DNA of 64,000 bases from Nematostella vectensis (Eukaryota > Cnidaria > Anthozoa > Actiniaria > Edwardsiidae): contig NC_064038.1 of NCBI RefSeq assembly GCF_932526225.1, positions 8,555,070-8,619,069 on the forward strand. The letters are read 5' to 3'. Below the pieces are notes generated by a model. The model made no database searches and had not been told where the DNA came from. It saw nothing but the letters and a program-made list of their open reading frames with translations. The first letter of the stretch is position 1, and each line of letters begins with the position of its first letter. Below are positions 23,701 to 63,295 of this stretch, in pieces. The position numbers were made by a program, and so were the translations under genes.

Positions 23701-24682
23701 TATTCAACTGATTTATGCCCATGTGTATCCAGAAATTCACCCATTTTGTTTTCTACAAATGAAGCTTTCGTTCACATATAACCACCAAATTTCTGGCCAA
23801 TTTTCTATATGTGTGTGGACATGGCCTTGGGTGCAGTGCTTTGAATATTGTCAGATGGAAATTTAACTAAAGCATATGAAGAGCTTTAAGAGACAACAGA
23901 AACCTTTCTAGAAAAAAACTGAAATTTCGATTTCATTTTCACCAATTCGACCCGTTTGTTCTACTATAACTTGAAGCAATTTAATGCAAAGGCGAGCTTT
24001 ATGCAAAACAACAATTCCATCGGTCGGTTTCCAATAATAGATGACTTAAGTAAGTAAACAATTTCAGAAAGTTATGAAATTTCAAGTTATGAAAGTTATA
24101 AAATTTATATTGTGATGAAAGCTCGGTAGGAATAAGACGGTAAAAAAGAGTTTAATGAGGAAATTGCAATTTAACACAACTTCACAACAATAGCCAGAAT
24201 ACGTAATCTTTAAATCTGTGAATTACGCACAAATGAGTAGATTTATTCATGCATTACCATGCTAACTGATGAGGTTTTAAAGCATGGACGGGCAGAATGG
24301 ATGTAAAAAGCATAATTGCAAAGATTTTATGATAATAGCCAGAGACATTAAAGCGAGATTGTCCAATTGCCAAACGATCTTGGAAACAAGCTAACGAGTT
24401 CACTGACCCTTTCCAACTCTACAAATTCTTCCTCCAACTGTGAGCCTTTAGCGCTCCCAATCTTTTCACTCATGTACTAAAAACAAAAACAATGAATTAG
24501 CTTCGTGTTGGTATAGATTGGTAAGATAAATAAGGTCAGGAAGTGCATTAAAGCATGTAGATTCTTGCACATGAAGCGAGATGTTGTGTTTTGTAGCCAT
24601 ACCATGCACTGACAGATACACAAATCGTAAAACAAACCTGATTCGCTTTGTTGATCTGTTTTTTGAACCCCGCGAACGACAT
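17784..24682 (-). CDS. SH3GL: Endophilin-A (SH3GL-type N-BAR/SH3 protein)
   Basis: Nine exons join in phase to 348 aa: 24638-24682, 24408-24476, 22813-22885, 22529-22672, 22283-22416, 22096-22162, 20003-20094, 18894-19182 and 17784-17917 (human SH3GL2 is 352 aa). The N-terminus MSFAGFKKQ is the amphipathic helix H0. The BAR domain follows, with [24 protein letters not shown] and QGRRLDYD, to about residue 245. An acidic Ser/Gly/Pro linker with DDDD and [10 protein letters not shown] leads to the SH3 domain (about 295-348), with [26 protein letters not shown] and FPRNYVE. Endophilins bend membranes and recruit dynamin and synaptojanin during endocytosis. Intron 3 has a GC donor. Intron 6 holds a large minisatellite. 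Divergent neighbour of ARL15 (847 bp between start codons). Confidence 0.96.
20243..21815. repeat. 41-bp G-rich minisatellite in endophilin intron 6
   Basis: About 38 tandem units, each holding aagggggtaatgggtggggg then tatttcatacagtagacaca. Unit variants differ by a/c in 'acaaag/acacag', by missing G's, or by 'aattgg', and blocks of variants recur in order, indicating duplication of multi-unit blocks. The G-rich strand is the plus strand, the template for endophilin. ORFs here are by-products. Confidence 0.95.
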
Positions 24683-25528
24683 GGTGATAGAAGAACTCTA
24701 TAGCTTGGAGAAGTTATCTATATGCCGAGCCGGAAAGAAATAAAATAGAAGAGAAATACGAAATATCGGTACGCAACGGAAACACGTCGAACTAGTAGGA
24801 TGAGAGCCTACACAGATAAGACTGTGCCAGCGTAATCTACACGATGGTCATGTGACTTTGAAATTAAGGGAGGGGAGGGACAAAAACATGTATTTTGCCA
24901 CATAAAAAAGGAGGTGTTTCAATATAAAAAGGGGCGGAATAAAAACACACAAGTAATATGAATACAGACTTCCTTGTAATCGGCTATGTCAATGTGATAT
25001 TTTAAGTAACCAAAGTAAACTATTTTTGCTAAAGATATGCTGCACTCCTCCCTTCCAGACCATTTTTTTTTTCCACCACACTTTCGATACCCCGGGTGGT
25101 GTGCTCTTTATAGGGGTGGGGAAGACTGAAGTCTCTCCTACCATAAGGATACAAACGTATTGTTTTTGTTTCATCGTAAAGTAAAGGTTCAGTACGCAGC
25201 TCTTACAAGCTGCAATTTGATTGGGCAAATGGACACAAAGAACGAGAAGAATAGAGACAAAAAAACTCCTCCTTTGTAGAACAAAGATAATAGGAGACAA
25301 AGGAGATGCGTACTTACTCAAAGTAAATAGTTTTAGAATACAGCCCACCCTTCCCCCAGCGGAAATTCGGGACCTCTTTTCATTTAGTACCAGTGCCTCT
25401 CGTCCGGTAATGGCGTCCGTTCGGAGGCGGCAATTCTGACAGTTTGTGTATCGTTAACCAACGGCTTGTAACCACGGTATCAGGGTTGTGCCGCACCTGA
25501 AAATGATAAACTAGTATCACATCCTATA
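24683..25528. promoter_or_regulatory. Divergent promoter region of endophilin-A and ARL15
   Basis: The two start codons face away from each other across 846 bp. The gap holds no ORF of note. It contains an hAT-like MITE (25186-25319) and a CpG-containing stretch near 25390-25440 with a taatggcgtc motif close to the ARL15 side. Shared promoter activity is inferred from layout only. Confidence 0.4.
25186..25319. mobile_element. hAT-like MITE, 'cagtacgcagct' family, copy 2
   Basis: Starts ggttcagtacgcagctctta and ends tgcgtacttactc. Flanked by AAAGTAAA on both sides (25178-25185 and 25320-25327), an 8-bp target duplication. Same family as 16790-16938. It lies in the endophilin/ARL15 divergent promoter region. 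Confidence 0.82.
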
Positions 25529-28500
25529 ATGTCCTCCAAGTGTGAATGCTGTGGCTTGTTATGTGCGGTTCTCCGAATCGGATGTTTCAGGGTGAGAATG
25601 TGTTTCTAGTCTCGAACCATAGTCGGACTTAGAAACTTGATCATCATAACTGCCAGTATTTTCCTCTATTAAGCTAATATTCTAGACAATCACAATTCTG
25701 ACCATAGTAATATTTATACATGTTAGTGCTCAATCAAAAAAGAAGAAGGTGATGATATCTATCCATTAAGCATAAACAAATCAATTTTAAGTACTCAAGC
25801 AAAAAGTAAACCCAGTTATTATTTTTGAGACAGTGTTCAGCTTTTTTCAGCAGAAAAACTTGAAGTATTATATTAATTATATATCCAGAATTTTATAAGG
25901 TGGCTCAATTTATGAAACAAAGTTTTCATCTAAAGGTCATACACCTACAGTATTTGCTTGAAAAGGTTTTTTTTCATTAATGAAAGTAAAAAAACCCTTT
26001 GAACCAAGTAGTTGCGTATAGTCTAAACTCTCTGTTTAGCTGGCTTAACAAGGGGACAATGCTTAGGAAATATGTCCCCATAACTGGTATATGGGGTATT
26101 TTCAAATGAAAAACATAGTTCTACGTGGTAGCTAACAGAAGAGAACTGAAAAAAAGTACACTAAATGGGTAGTGACCCCCCTTAAGGCAAAAGGCGCGTT
26201 TTTACTTAAAATCGCTTTGACAAAAAAACGAAGTCGGTTACCCCCATTTTTTATTTGCTCAAATAGTTAAATATATACGGAAAAATGATATACTGAAAAA
26301 AGAAAAAAAATTGGGTTGTAGAAGTTTTGTTATTTCTCTTAAAAGCCGTAAAAATACTTCAAAATGGCACTTTTTACCGTATGAATAGTGGCGAAAACAT
26401 TGTCTTTTAGTGCGATCTCTTAAAATGTGATTTGTTTTGAACATTAGCTACTACGGGTTATTTTTAGGAGATTGGATTTTGGCAGCTCGACAAACAGAAC
26501 ATAATTTTTTAAAGACTATAGGCACTCTTTTTGAAAACTACCTTGCGCGACCAGTAAAAACGCGTTATCTCTACGCCCCTCTGTTGTGAAAACGAGGTCA
26601 GTACCCCTATTTTTTTATTACATTTTTTGAAAGCCCTTAACTTCAATATTGTTTATGCCAAGCTTAAAAAAATTCTGGGTTGTAGAACTATTTCAAGGGA
26701 ATTACCTTAAGGTGCTAACATTCGTCCACATTCTGTGTCCTTTACAGTGTTGCCAAAAACTCAGGGGCAAAAAACCTGACGCTCCGAGACCAGAATACTC
26801 TGTCCTAATGATTGGACTTAGTGGAGCTGGTAAATCTGTTATGTTAGCTAAACTTGACTCTGAACCTACTGATGATATAAAGCCAACCCAAGGTATACCT
26901 TCTAACCTCCATCTTTGAAAAATCTTGTAAATCATTTTTTTAATTTTTTTTTTTGGGGGGGTCCTCTAATTTCCCTGTAGGGGAGCCGAGTTTTCTTTCA
27001 CCAATTTTAATGATTTCTCACTAAGCCCTTGCGGGTTGCTGGTGATTAAAAAAAGTGGATCTTTCTTTGTAAAAGGTGATTTTGTTGTGCTGTCAAACAG
27101 ACAGCTTATGGTGAAGAAACCTCCAGAGATATTCATGGGTTGGTCCAGGACCAATAGAACCAAAAGTATACATTATGGGAGGTGATTTTGTGGAATTTAG
27201 CACCCATTAAATCATTTGTTAAAGGTGGGAGTCGAGTGAGTGATCACTGGATGAGTGGCATACCAAAATATCATTTGGAAATTTTTACCAAAAAAAGTGA
27301 AAACTTAAATATTAACATTATATTTTGCCTCATTTTTAGGGTTTTCTGTGAAGCCTGTGCAGCTCCCAACTGCGATTCTAAATGTCAAGGAACTAGGGGG
27401 TATGTTTTAGAGACTCTCATAGCAAATACGCAAATAGTGATATGTTTTATAGAATTTAAAGAAAGTCAATCTTTGACCAGACAATTTTTTTCCTATTGGA
27501 ATACTAAAAGAAAAACTTTTCAAGTTATAAGTGTTTCCTATTAATAGCTGAAAAATTTGTTATAATACACATGCAGTATGGGCTTACCCATAGAAAATGT
27601 AACATTTTATTTTTGTCGAAGGTGGTGATAATGTAAGAAAATATTGGCAACACTACTTTGAGGGTGCACAAGGTGTGGTAAGTAATATATGGTGTAATAA
27701 TAAATACACCATCCCCAGTTTTTGAATATTGTATTTACCCAAGACCCTGTCAATCCTTCTCGGATAGCATAAATGCTGAAAAGTCTAGAAAAAGACTAAA
27801 ATTCTATATTTTTTCACTGTTTTTTGTATCTCCAGATATTTGTTGTGGATAGCACAAGTTCTGAGGAAGATCTAGAGCTTGCTGCTAGTGAGTTACAAAC
27901 TGCTCTATGTCACCCTGCACTCGACGGTCTACCTCTACTAGTACTAGCCAACCAGGAAGACAAAGATGGAGCTAGAGACACTGAAGAGGTGAGACGGTAG
28001 CCTCCCCCGCAGGCGTCTCTAAACGTTAGAAACTGAGACTGAATCTCTAAGACTATTGCGGGTTTCCTGTGGTTGACAAAGTCCTTTGTTAAGGGGGGGA
28101 GGAGACAATGTCAAAAGCTTGTGACCCGCTCGACGTATCACCACAGGAATCCCGATCCCCTGTGTATCTTTTCTGATCCTGAAGAGGACACCAGTGAGGC
28201 TTGATTGCAGTCTGCGATTTCAATCTATTGTAAATACTCTATTAGAATGTCCTTTGTTAGGATTTATAATTGAAAATACAACTATTTACTTGCAAGGAAA
28301 CTTCAAAATAACAATCTAGGAATGAAGTCTGTTACATTATTGACAATACTTGATTGAAAATATCGTGCTTTCTTGCTTGGATAAGCAGATGGAAACGATG
28401 CTTTGTATGACTTCGCATGGAGAGGGATAATAATAGCAGCATGCTGTCAAAACTTCATAATAGAAGCCTAGATATAAACCAATGCATTTCTTATTCCACA

Positions 28501-28671
28501 ACCTAACAGATCACCAGAATTCTCAGCCTGAATGTCACAGCAAGGGGGCGTTACAGGACAGTAGAGGCAACCTCCTGTGACAACATAAACAAAACAAGGG
28601 ATATCTTGACCAGCTTTGTAAGCCGCATTGCTGGCACAGATGGAGAGGCTGGCGATGATAATAGATTATAG
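25529..28671 (+). CDS. ARL15: ADP-ribosylation factor-like GTPase 15
   Basis: Six exons join in phase to 212 aa: 25529-25591, 26748-26892, 27340-27399, 27622-27677, 27836-27988 and 28510-28671 (human ARL15 is 204 aa). The N-terminus is Cys-rich (MSSKCECCGLLC...GCFRCC) and lacks the Gly2 myristoylation site of classical Arfs, so palmitoylation is likely. The P-loop GLSGAGKS is at residues 44-51. The switch 1 Thr is in KPTQGFSVK, and the G3 region is LNVKELGGGDNVRKYW, a strong ARL15 signature. GVIFVVDS and the G4 motif NQED (147-150) follow; the G4 Lys is Gln, as human ARL15 has NHQD. ARL15 is linked in vertebrates to CNNM magnesium transporters and TGF-beta signalling. Other ARLs fit less well. 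Confidence 0.95.
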
Positions 28672-29158
28672 AGACAGTGATAGGAAGTGGCAGGTTTGAA
28701 CTTACTGACATAGATTACAGGTCCCCTCAGGACCTAGAGCATGATAGCACTGTGAAAATAAGGCACAAGAAAAAAAAAACAGGGTAAGGGGTGCAAGAAG
28801 AAAGCCTTCCATCACTTCTCTTCTCCTCCTCTCCTAGTGCCACGTTTCTACAGAGCACTTATCACCAAAGATGAATGCCAAGTGGCATTGGGTATAGATT
28901 TTTGTAAGAGAAAGAGCATAATATATATTGTACATTTTAATATACTGTGTATCCACATACAATAATTATGCAGTATTGTACATTGTCTTTCTTCTCAAGG
29001 GTTTAATAAACTGATAGCTCAGTTTGCCTCATTATTTTTTTTTCATTCTTCTGTGTTGCTTTGAGGCCTACTACAGATGGGATTTAGCCCTTGCGACTTC
29101 CAAATATCCTTTCTCTGTTGTCTTTCCTTTTGATTACAACTAAAATGGTGTAACACTA
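28672..29158. other. 3' regions between convergent ARL15 and NAA35
   Basis: The stop codons of ARL15 (plus) and NAA35 (minus) are 487 bp apart. The AT-rich gap contains the poly(A) signal candidates at 29002-29010 and no ORF of interest. Confidence 0.6.
29002..29010. terminator. Overlapping poly(A) signals for ARL15 (+) and NAA35 (-)
   Basis: tttaataaa contains AATAAA on the plus strand (29005-29010) and ATTAAA on the minus strand (complement of 29002-29007). A T-rich stretch follows on the plus side, as expected downstream of a cleavage site. Use by both genes is inferred. Confidence 0.4.
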
Positions 29159-57665
<28,507 letters not shown>

Positions 57666-58104
57666 CTTGTTTGAAGCACGCGCGTAAAGAATGATGGTCT
57701 TGTGTATTACTTGCCCACAGGTAACCCAGAGCGACCTAATTGAGAAGTCACCTGCGCAGCCGTGTAAGCATCTACATAGTTACACCTTTGAATCTAACAT
57801 CCTCGGGAACACGGGGACAGGGGGATACCCAGGATTTGCTGAGAGGGGTGGGGTAAGTAGTAATAGGTATTATATGGGAAAAGGATAATGATGGACGATC
57901 CTTCAATAAAGAATAATCAACTTCTTGGGGACACAAGGGAAACAGCAGACTCACAATATACAACTTCAACCATTATTCAATCATTTCCTTTATTTTCGTA
58001 TTTTACACCTACATGAAAATATCAAATTTTAAAGTTATAAATTTTTAAAGCGCAACACGATTCCGATCCTATATCAACATCATCTTGGTTCCATTTTGCA
58101 TTGT

Positions 58105-58110
58105 TTTATT
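58105..58110 (-). terminator. Candidate poly(A) signal of PINCH
   Basis: AATAAA on the minus strand, about 620 bp past the stop codon. If used, the MITE at 58233-58480 would be inside the 3' UTR. Other signals may exist. Confidence 0.3.
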
Positions 58111-58232
58111 CTTATAGCGTGCAAGTTACCAGGCTCGTATCCAGGATTGTAAGCGGCAGGTTCGTTTGGCCATTTAGGGCTCCATTTTTTCTAAATTGTT
58201 ATGCATCTCGCCCAAACTCACAGTGATACTTA

Positions 58233-58480
58233 AAGCCGCATTGTCACCAGTTTACTTCCGGAAGTCCGACGGAAACCTCAACCGTTAGAAGAGAAAAGAA
58301 TGTATTAAAATCCGAGATATTAAACAGGCCATCCGCTCTAAATTATCAATCAAATCCTCAAAGAAACTTCCAATAAACATATTGCTTTCGATATTTTGAA
58401 ATATTTTTCGCGTTTTCCGTTAAAAATCTTCGGATATTGTTACGTAATCGACCGGAAGTAAACTGGTGAAAATGCGGCTT
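58233..58480. mobile_element. 248-bp MITE with TA target duplication
   Basis: Ends aagccgcattgtcaccagtt and its near-perfect reverse complement form TIRs of about 33 bp, reaching the cttccgg block. A TA dinucleotide flanks both sides (58231-58232, 58481-58482), as for Tc1/mariner-like or related elements. Located downstream of the PINCH stop codon. Confidence 0.75.
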
Positions 58481-58729
58481 TAATTTTCTCCCATTGCAGC
58501 GGGCCCTTCAGTCGAGCGGGGGTGGGGAGGGTCTTACGATCCCATCTCCCCACCCTCCTCTCCCCTGACAACCTCATTGGTCACTAAAGTAGTAGTCACG
58601 CAATGCGCTTCTATCACGCAATACGCTAATAGCTATCCTTGAGGCAGGGTGTGTTGGGAGTTGCTTTAGATAAGAAAAGATATGTATTAAAACCATTTAG
58701 AAAATCCTATTTTTACGCATATAAATACT

Positions 58730-61700
58730 CTAAGTCGTGCTCTTCTTGGTTGGGGTCTTGGCCGGGCTTCCCTGCTCCGCGCGTTTGAGTCGTTTCTTCA
58801 ACTCCATTGGCATTTTCTCGTAGCACTTCTTGCAAAGGGGCTGCATGTCGAACTCATGAAACTTGCTCCTAAGGAGTAAATAGTGATAAGTTATTGGGAT
58901 TTATGATGAGTCATGAAGGAAATTGTCAGACTTTGCCTTATTATTTTTATTAACTTTGCATTATTTCATATAAAAATGGTAAAAAACACATAAAGAATAC
59001 ATAGTTTCTTATTCAATCGTGATACACCCTAAAGGAATTGCAGATCGTCAATGCAAATGGACGTGTGTTGTGGTGCGCGCGAGACACGGCGCGGTTATTT
59101 GTGCTCTAGCGTGGATAGTGCACAGGAAAGTGATACTCGCGTGGATGATGCGCAGGAAAGAAAAACTCGCATGGAGAGTGCGCAGGAAAGTGACACTCGC
59201 ATGGATAGTGCGCGGGAAAGGGACACTCGCGTGGAAAGTGTGCGGGAAAGTGACACTCGCGTGGATAGTTTTGCGGGAAAGGGACACTCGCGTGGATGGT
59301 GCACAGGAAAGAAAAACTCGCATGGAGAGTGCGCAGGAAAGTGACACTCGCATAGATAGTGCGCGGGAAAGGGACACTCGCGTGGAAAGTGTGCGGGAAA
59401 GTGACACTCGCGTGGATAGTTTTGCGGGAAAGTGATACTCGCGTGGATGGTGCGCAGGAAAGAAAAACTCGCATGGAGAGTGCACAGGAAAGTGACACTC
59501 GCGTGGATAGTGCACGGGAAAGGGACACTCGCGTGGATAGTGCGCGGAAAGGGACACTCGCGTGGATGGTGCACAGGGAAGAGACACTCGCGTGAATAGT
59601 GCACAGAAAAGAAAAACTCGCGTGGAGAGTGCAAGGGAAAGGGACATTCGTATGGATAGTACTTACTTGAGAGTCAGTGAGATATTACAGCCGATGCATG
59701 TGAAATGTTGGACGCACCAGCACTTGTTTAGCGCATTTACAACTGGAAACAGAGAAAAACATATCAACGTTTAATGGTGCAAAAAAGGTTACGTTCTATG
59801 CTTGTTATAACCTCTCTGCAGACAACTCATTTTTTTTTTTTCTTATTCATTTCGCAGTTATTTGTTGAAATAAACGTTACCTACCGCTGTTTAAAGTTTC
59901 ACTGGTGACACTGTAAAGAATGAGTTGCAAAGACTTCTTACTCACCATCTCCCGTGATTGCCTTGTTGCATTCAAAGCAGATGTCTCCGTACAGCTGAAT
60001 ATTGGGGGAACAAAAATGAAGTCAAACGCTTATTAACTATGGGATCTTACTAAAGAGGTCATTTGTTCAAAAATAAATTCTGTAATAAAATGGAAAAGAA
60101 CGACTTTTTCGTACGTTTCATTTTTTTACCATCCACTGCCGCAGGTAACACTACTTAGAAAATTTTAGGCTTGAATTCTCCTAGGTAAGCTTCTAGAGTA
60201 ATACATACCTCATTGTAATGGGTCTCGCAGTATGCCAATCCTTTGCGCTCGTAGTATCGGTGACCATAAAATGGCTTCTCACATTTTGCACAAACAAAAT
60301 GCTACAAAAAAGAAGCACACTATGATTTAAAGAATGTCAATCAGCCGATACTTTGCTAATGTTTACTCCGAAAATACAACAGTGTTAGTATGAAAGCTTT
60401 AAACAAAGCAAGATAAAAGCAAGTCCTGTGCTGGACTAAGAAAAAAAAAACTTCGATGATCGTGGAACGTTTTTTTTTTTTCAAGTGTAAGTTGTTTTTT
60501 AGTGACACAGTACCTCCACGTGCCAAGCCTTGCCTAAGGCATGCACCACTCGGTCCTCGACTGGGCGACTAGAAAGAGAATTATTTTTGTCAGAATAGAG
60601 CAAACAGACAAATAATCCAGAAGTGATTTTCACACCTTACTGGCAAGCTAAACGAAGATCCCTGGTCTATCCCAGTAAAAAAAAACCTGTATCTCTGAGA
60701 CACTTTTTTTCTCAAATCATACCACTAAGGACCCCTGTCCCTACCACATTAAAACACCCCTGTATCTCTGAGACATACTTTCCGCAACTTACCGGCAAGC
60801 TAATCTAAAGCTTACAGGCAAAAGATCCCTGTACCTTAAAGAAACTCTTTTTTTTTTACATCATGCCTGTAAGCTCCACTAAGCATCACTGTTCCTACCA
60901 CATTAAAACACCCTTGTATCTCTAAGACATACTTTCCACACCTTACCGGCAAGCTTATCTGAAGCCTAAAGGCAAAAAATCCCTGTACCTTAAAGAAACT
61001 CTTTTTTTACATCATGTCTGTAAGCTCCTATAAGCTTCACTGTTCCTACCACATTAAAACATCCCAGGTATCTTGAAGACCCTCATTTTCACATCTTACC
61101 GACACGCTCCACAGATGGGGGTTCCCAGGAGATCATGGCAGCGCAGACAGTAAAGCTCTGTGTCCTTCTTACGGCAAAAGTGGTCAAGCTCCTTGCTGGT
61201 AATCAGAGAACATTTTCACAAAACATGGTATATGGTATAGTACATTTCCACAAAACATGGTATATGGTATGGTACATTTTCACAAAACATGGTATATGGT
61301 ATGGTACATTTTCACAAAACATGGTATATTGTATATGGTATGGTACATTTTCACAAAACATGGTATATGGTATGGTACATTTCCACAAAACATGGTATAT
61401 GGTATATGGTATGGTACATTTCCACAAAACATGGTATATTTGTCTGCTCAAATGATACGTACTTGGAAAATACAGTGGTACATGAACATGAAGCCTTACG
61501 TACTTACTGACAGACTGAAGGCTACATATATTAGCAAAGAAGGAAGCTTCAAGTTTTGGTATCTCAGGCGCACACACCCCCATTGGCGGCCCAAATGTAT
61601 TAAGGATCTTCAAATGCTATGTGTTTTCCATACAATTCCTATGACTGCACACACCCCCCCCCCCCCCCCCCCCCCCAGCCTATACTGGGTACATGCCTGT

Positions 61701-63295
61701 ATCCTGAGTAAATCTTAGGACATTTCCTTGAAATTTTCTCCAATGTCCTAAGCTTGTTCTAGCTCATTTTAGAGAGAAAAAAATTAGTACACTTACCCAC
61801 AGCAGAAGCAGTTGTAGTGCCATGGGTGGACAGGATCCCCCATATACATGATATGTTCCCCTTCAGGGATGTACGTACTAAAAACAGAAACATTGAAGGC
61901 ATTGTACTTGAAGTACCAACAGCAGTATCTGTAGATCCTTTCAATAAATCAATTGTAATCAAAATGAACCAAAACATCAATTTTTAAACGCCCCCCCCCT
62001 CTATCTAACACCCCCTCCCTGCCAGCTTAAAAACAAACGACATAGGAATTTCAGTAATATAAATCAACTTTAATTAATCTGAGTTTGGCTTCTACTGGGT
62101 GAGACTTGCTTAAGGTCAAGAAATGCTTCCTACGCATGCTTTAATTTAACATGATCATGCCTGAGACTAAAATCCCACTACACTTGGGTGTGTTACATTT
62201 TTATAGTTTGTTAAGAACACCCCTCTCTAATAAATGCCTCCTATTTGTTGAACGCCCCCCTTCGGATCATCGAAATTTAATAAACCCCCTTGGCGTTTTT
62301 TAGGACATTTATGGTAAATTCCTTTATAGCTTTTTTCTGGCCTAACACCTTATTTGGTCAAACCTAGACAAAGGTAGACCAACTCTCAGCCCTCCCTATG
62401 ACATGTACAGTCCACTTACTGGCATTTTCTGCACACATATCTGCCAGTTTCTACATGGAAGATAAGAATTCGTAAGAATTTGTAAACATTCATAAGAAAT
62501 ACAAGTAAACAATTAAGACAAAATCACAAAGTACTGTAGAGACAGGAGGACAAATTATATTTAGGGACTTGAGGCATTAGACATGTCTGGACTTACTTTT
62601 TGTCTTCTCATCTGCATTGCACTTTTTGCACAAAGCTCTGTGATTAGAAAATACAAGTTTTGTGCTGTTGTTGCTTGCTTTATATAAGAGAGTCAGCCAC
62701 CATTTTGTCAGCATTTTTTTGGGGTTCATGTGATATTTCTTATTGAGTTTGGTAAGTAAGGTATAAAACGTCATTTTTAGATGTTTTTTTTCAAAATAAA
62801 AGCAGAAATTATTCAATTATTCAACAGTGAATGAAAACAATAAATAAGATTAGTAATAATAATAATAATGATCGTTTATTATCCACTTTGCAGTATGTAC
62901 ACTAAATTACAGTGGCGGACGGAAAACACTCTTATAACATTAATAGCATTATGCATATCGCACAGTGGCAAGATTGTTGAATCTATAGCTAAGTATAGCT
63001 CTTTAAAGCAACAGTGATCTCTGTTACCTTCCTGCATTCTTGACAAAACCAGTGTCAGCCAGACAGTCGTTACAGATCTCACAGCGGAAGCAGTCAGGAT
63101 GCCAGTTAGCTTGCATTGCTTTGATCACACGGCCAATCACAAACTTGCCTGGAAAAAAAATTAATGACAAATAAAAATTAGCAAAATTCGTAATTCAAAA
63201 ATAATCCTTGATCTGATGTGGAACCTACCACATTGCTTGCAGCAAGGAGCAAACAAAGTTTGGAAGTCGTGTTCACAAAAGCGACGCCCATCATA
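58730..63295 (-). CDS. LIMS1: PINCH / LIMS LIM-domain adaptor (5' end missing)
   Basis: Eleven exons join in phase: 63229-63295, 63028-63148, 62597-62637, 62420-62450, 61797-61877, 61100-61195, 60514-60568, 60209-60301, 59946-59994, 59667-59742 and 58730-58868. They encode the C-terminal 282 aa; human LIMS1 is 325 aa, so only about 45 N-terminal residues (first half of LIM1) lie beyond 64000. The sequence shows the end of LIM1 ([16 protein letters not shown]), LIM2 with [21 protein letters not shown]3 with [14 protein letters not shown]4 with [18 protein letters not shown] and LIM5 with [14 protein letters not shown]. The family tail [23 protein letters not shown] follows, with a Lys/Thr/Pro-rich extension. 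PINCH binds integrin-linked kinase and parvin at integrin adhesions. The starting exon is outside the window. Confidence 0.95.
59096..59662. repeat. 30-bp minisatellite in the last PINCH intron
   Basis: About 18 units of the type ctcgcgtggatagtgcgcgg plus gaaagggaca, with variants carrying gaaaaactcgcatggaga. It begins within a few bases of the 5' splice site at 59666. The period of 30 explains the overlapping ORFs on both strands. Confidence 0.95.
61206..61440. repeat. ~32-bp repeat near a PINCH acceptor
   Basis: Seven or eight units of 'cacaaaacatggtatatggt' plus 'atggtacattt', some with an added 'atatggt'. It lies directly upstream of the exon starting at 61195. Confidence 0.9.
61565..61697 (-). 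repeat. Dispersed 'gcgtacccaggattg' repeat, copy 3
   Basis: Block order as in copy 1 (8175-8325): ggcgcacacaccccc, ttggcggcc, caattcctatgactgcacac, a long C run, then atactgggtacatgcctg. In PINCH intron sequence. Confidence 0.6.

Larger units (their letters stand above)
57666..58729. other. Intergenic region between NAA35 (5' end) and PINCH (3' end)
   Basis: Contains a relative of the dispersed 'tacccaggatt' repeat (about 57825-57970), another near 58140, a MITE (58233-58480) and a candidate PINCH poly(A) signal (TTTATT on plus, 58105-58110). No gene recognised. Confidence 0.55.

Noticed and set aside
59019-59647. Charged or Cys/Phe-rich repeat ORFs on both strands
   Set aside because: Produced by the 30-bp minisatellite in the last PINCH intron.
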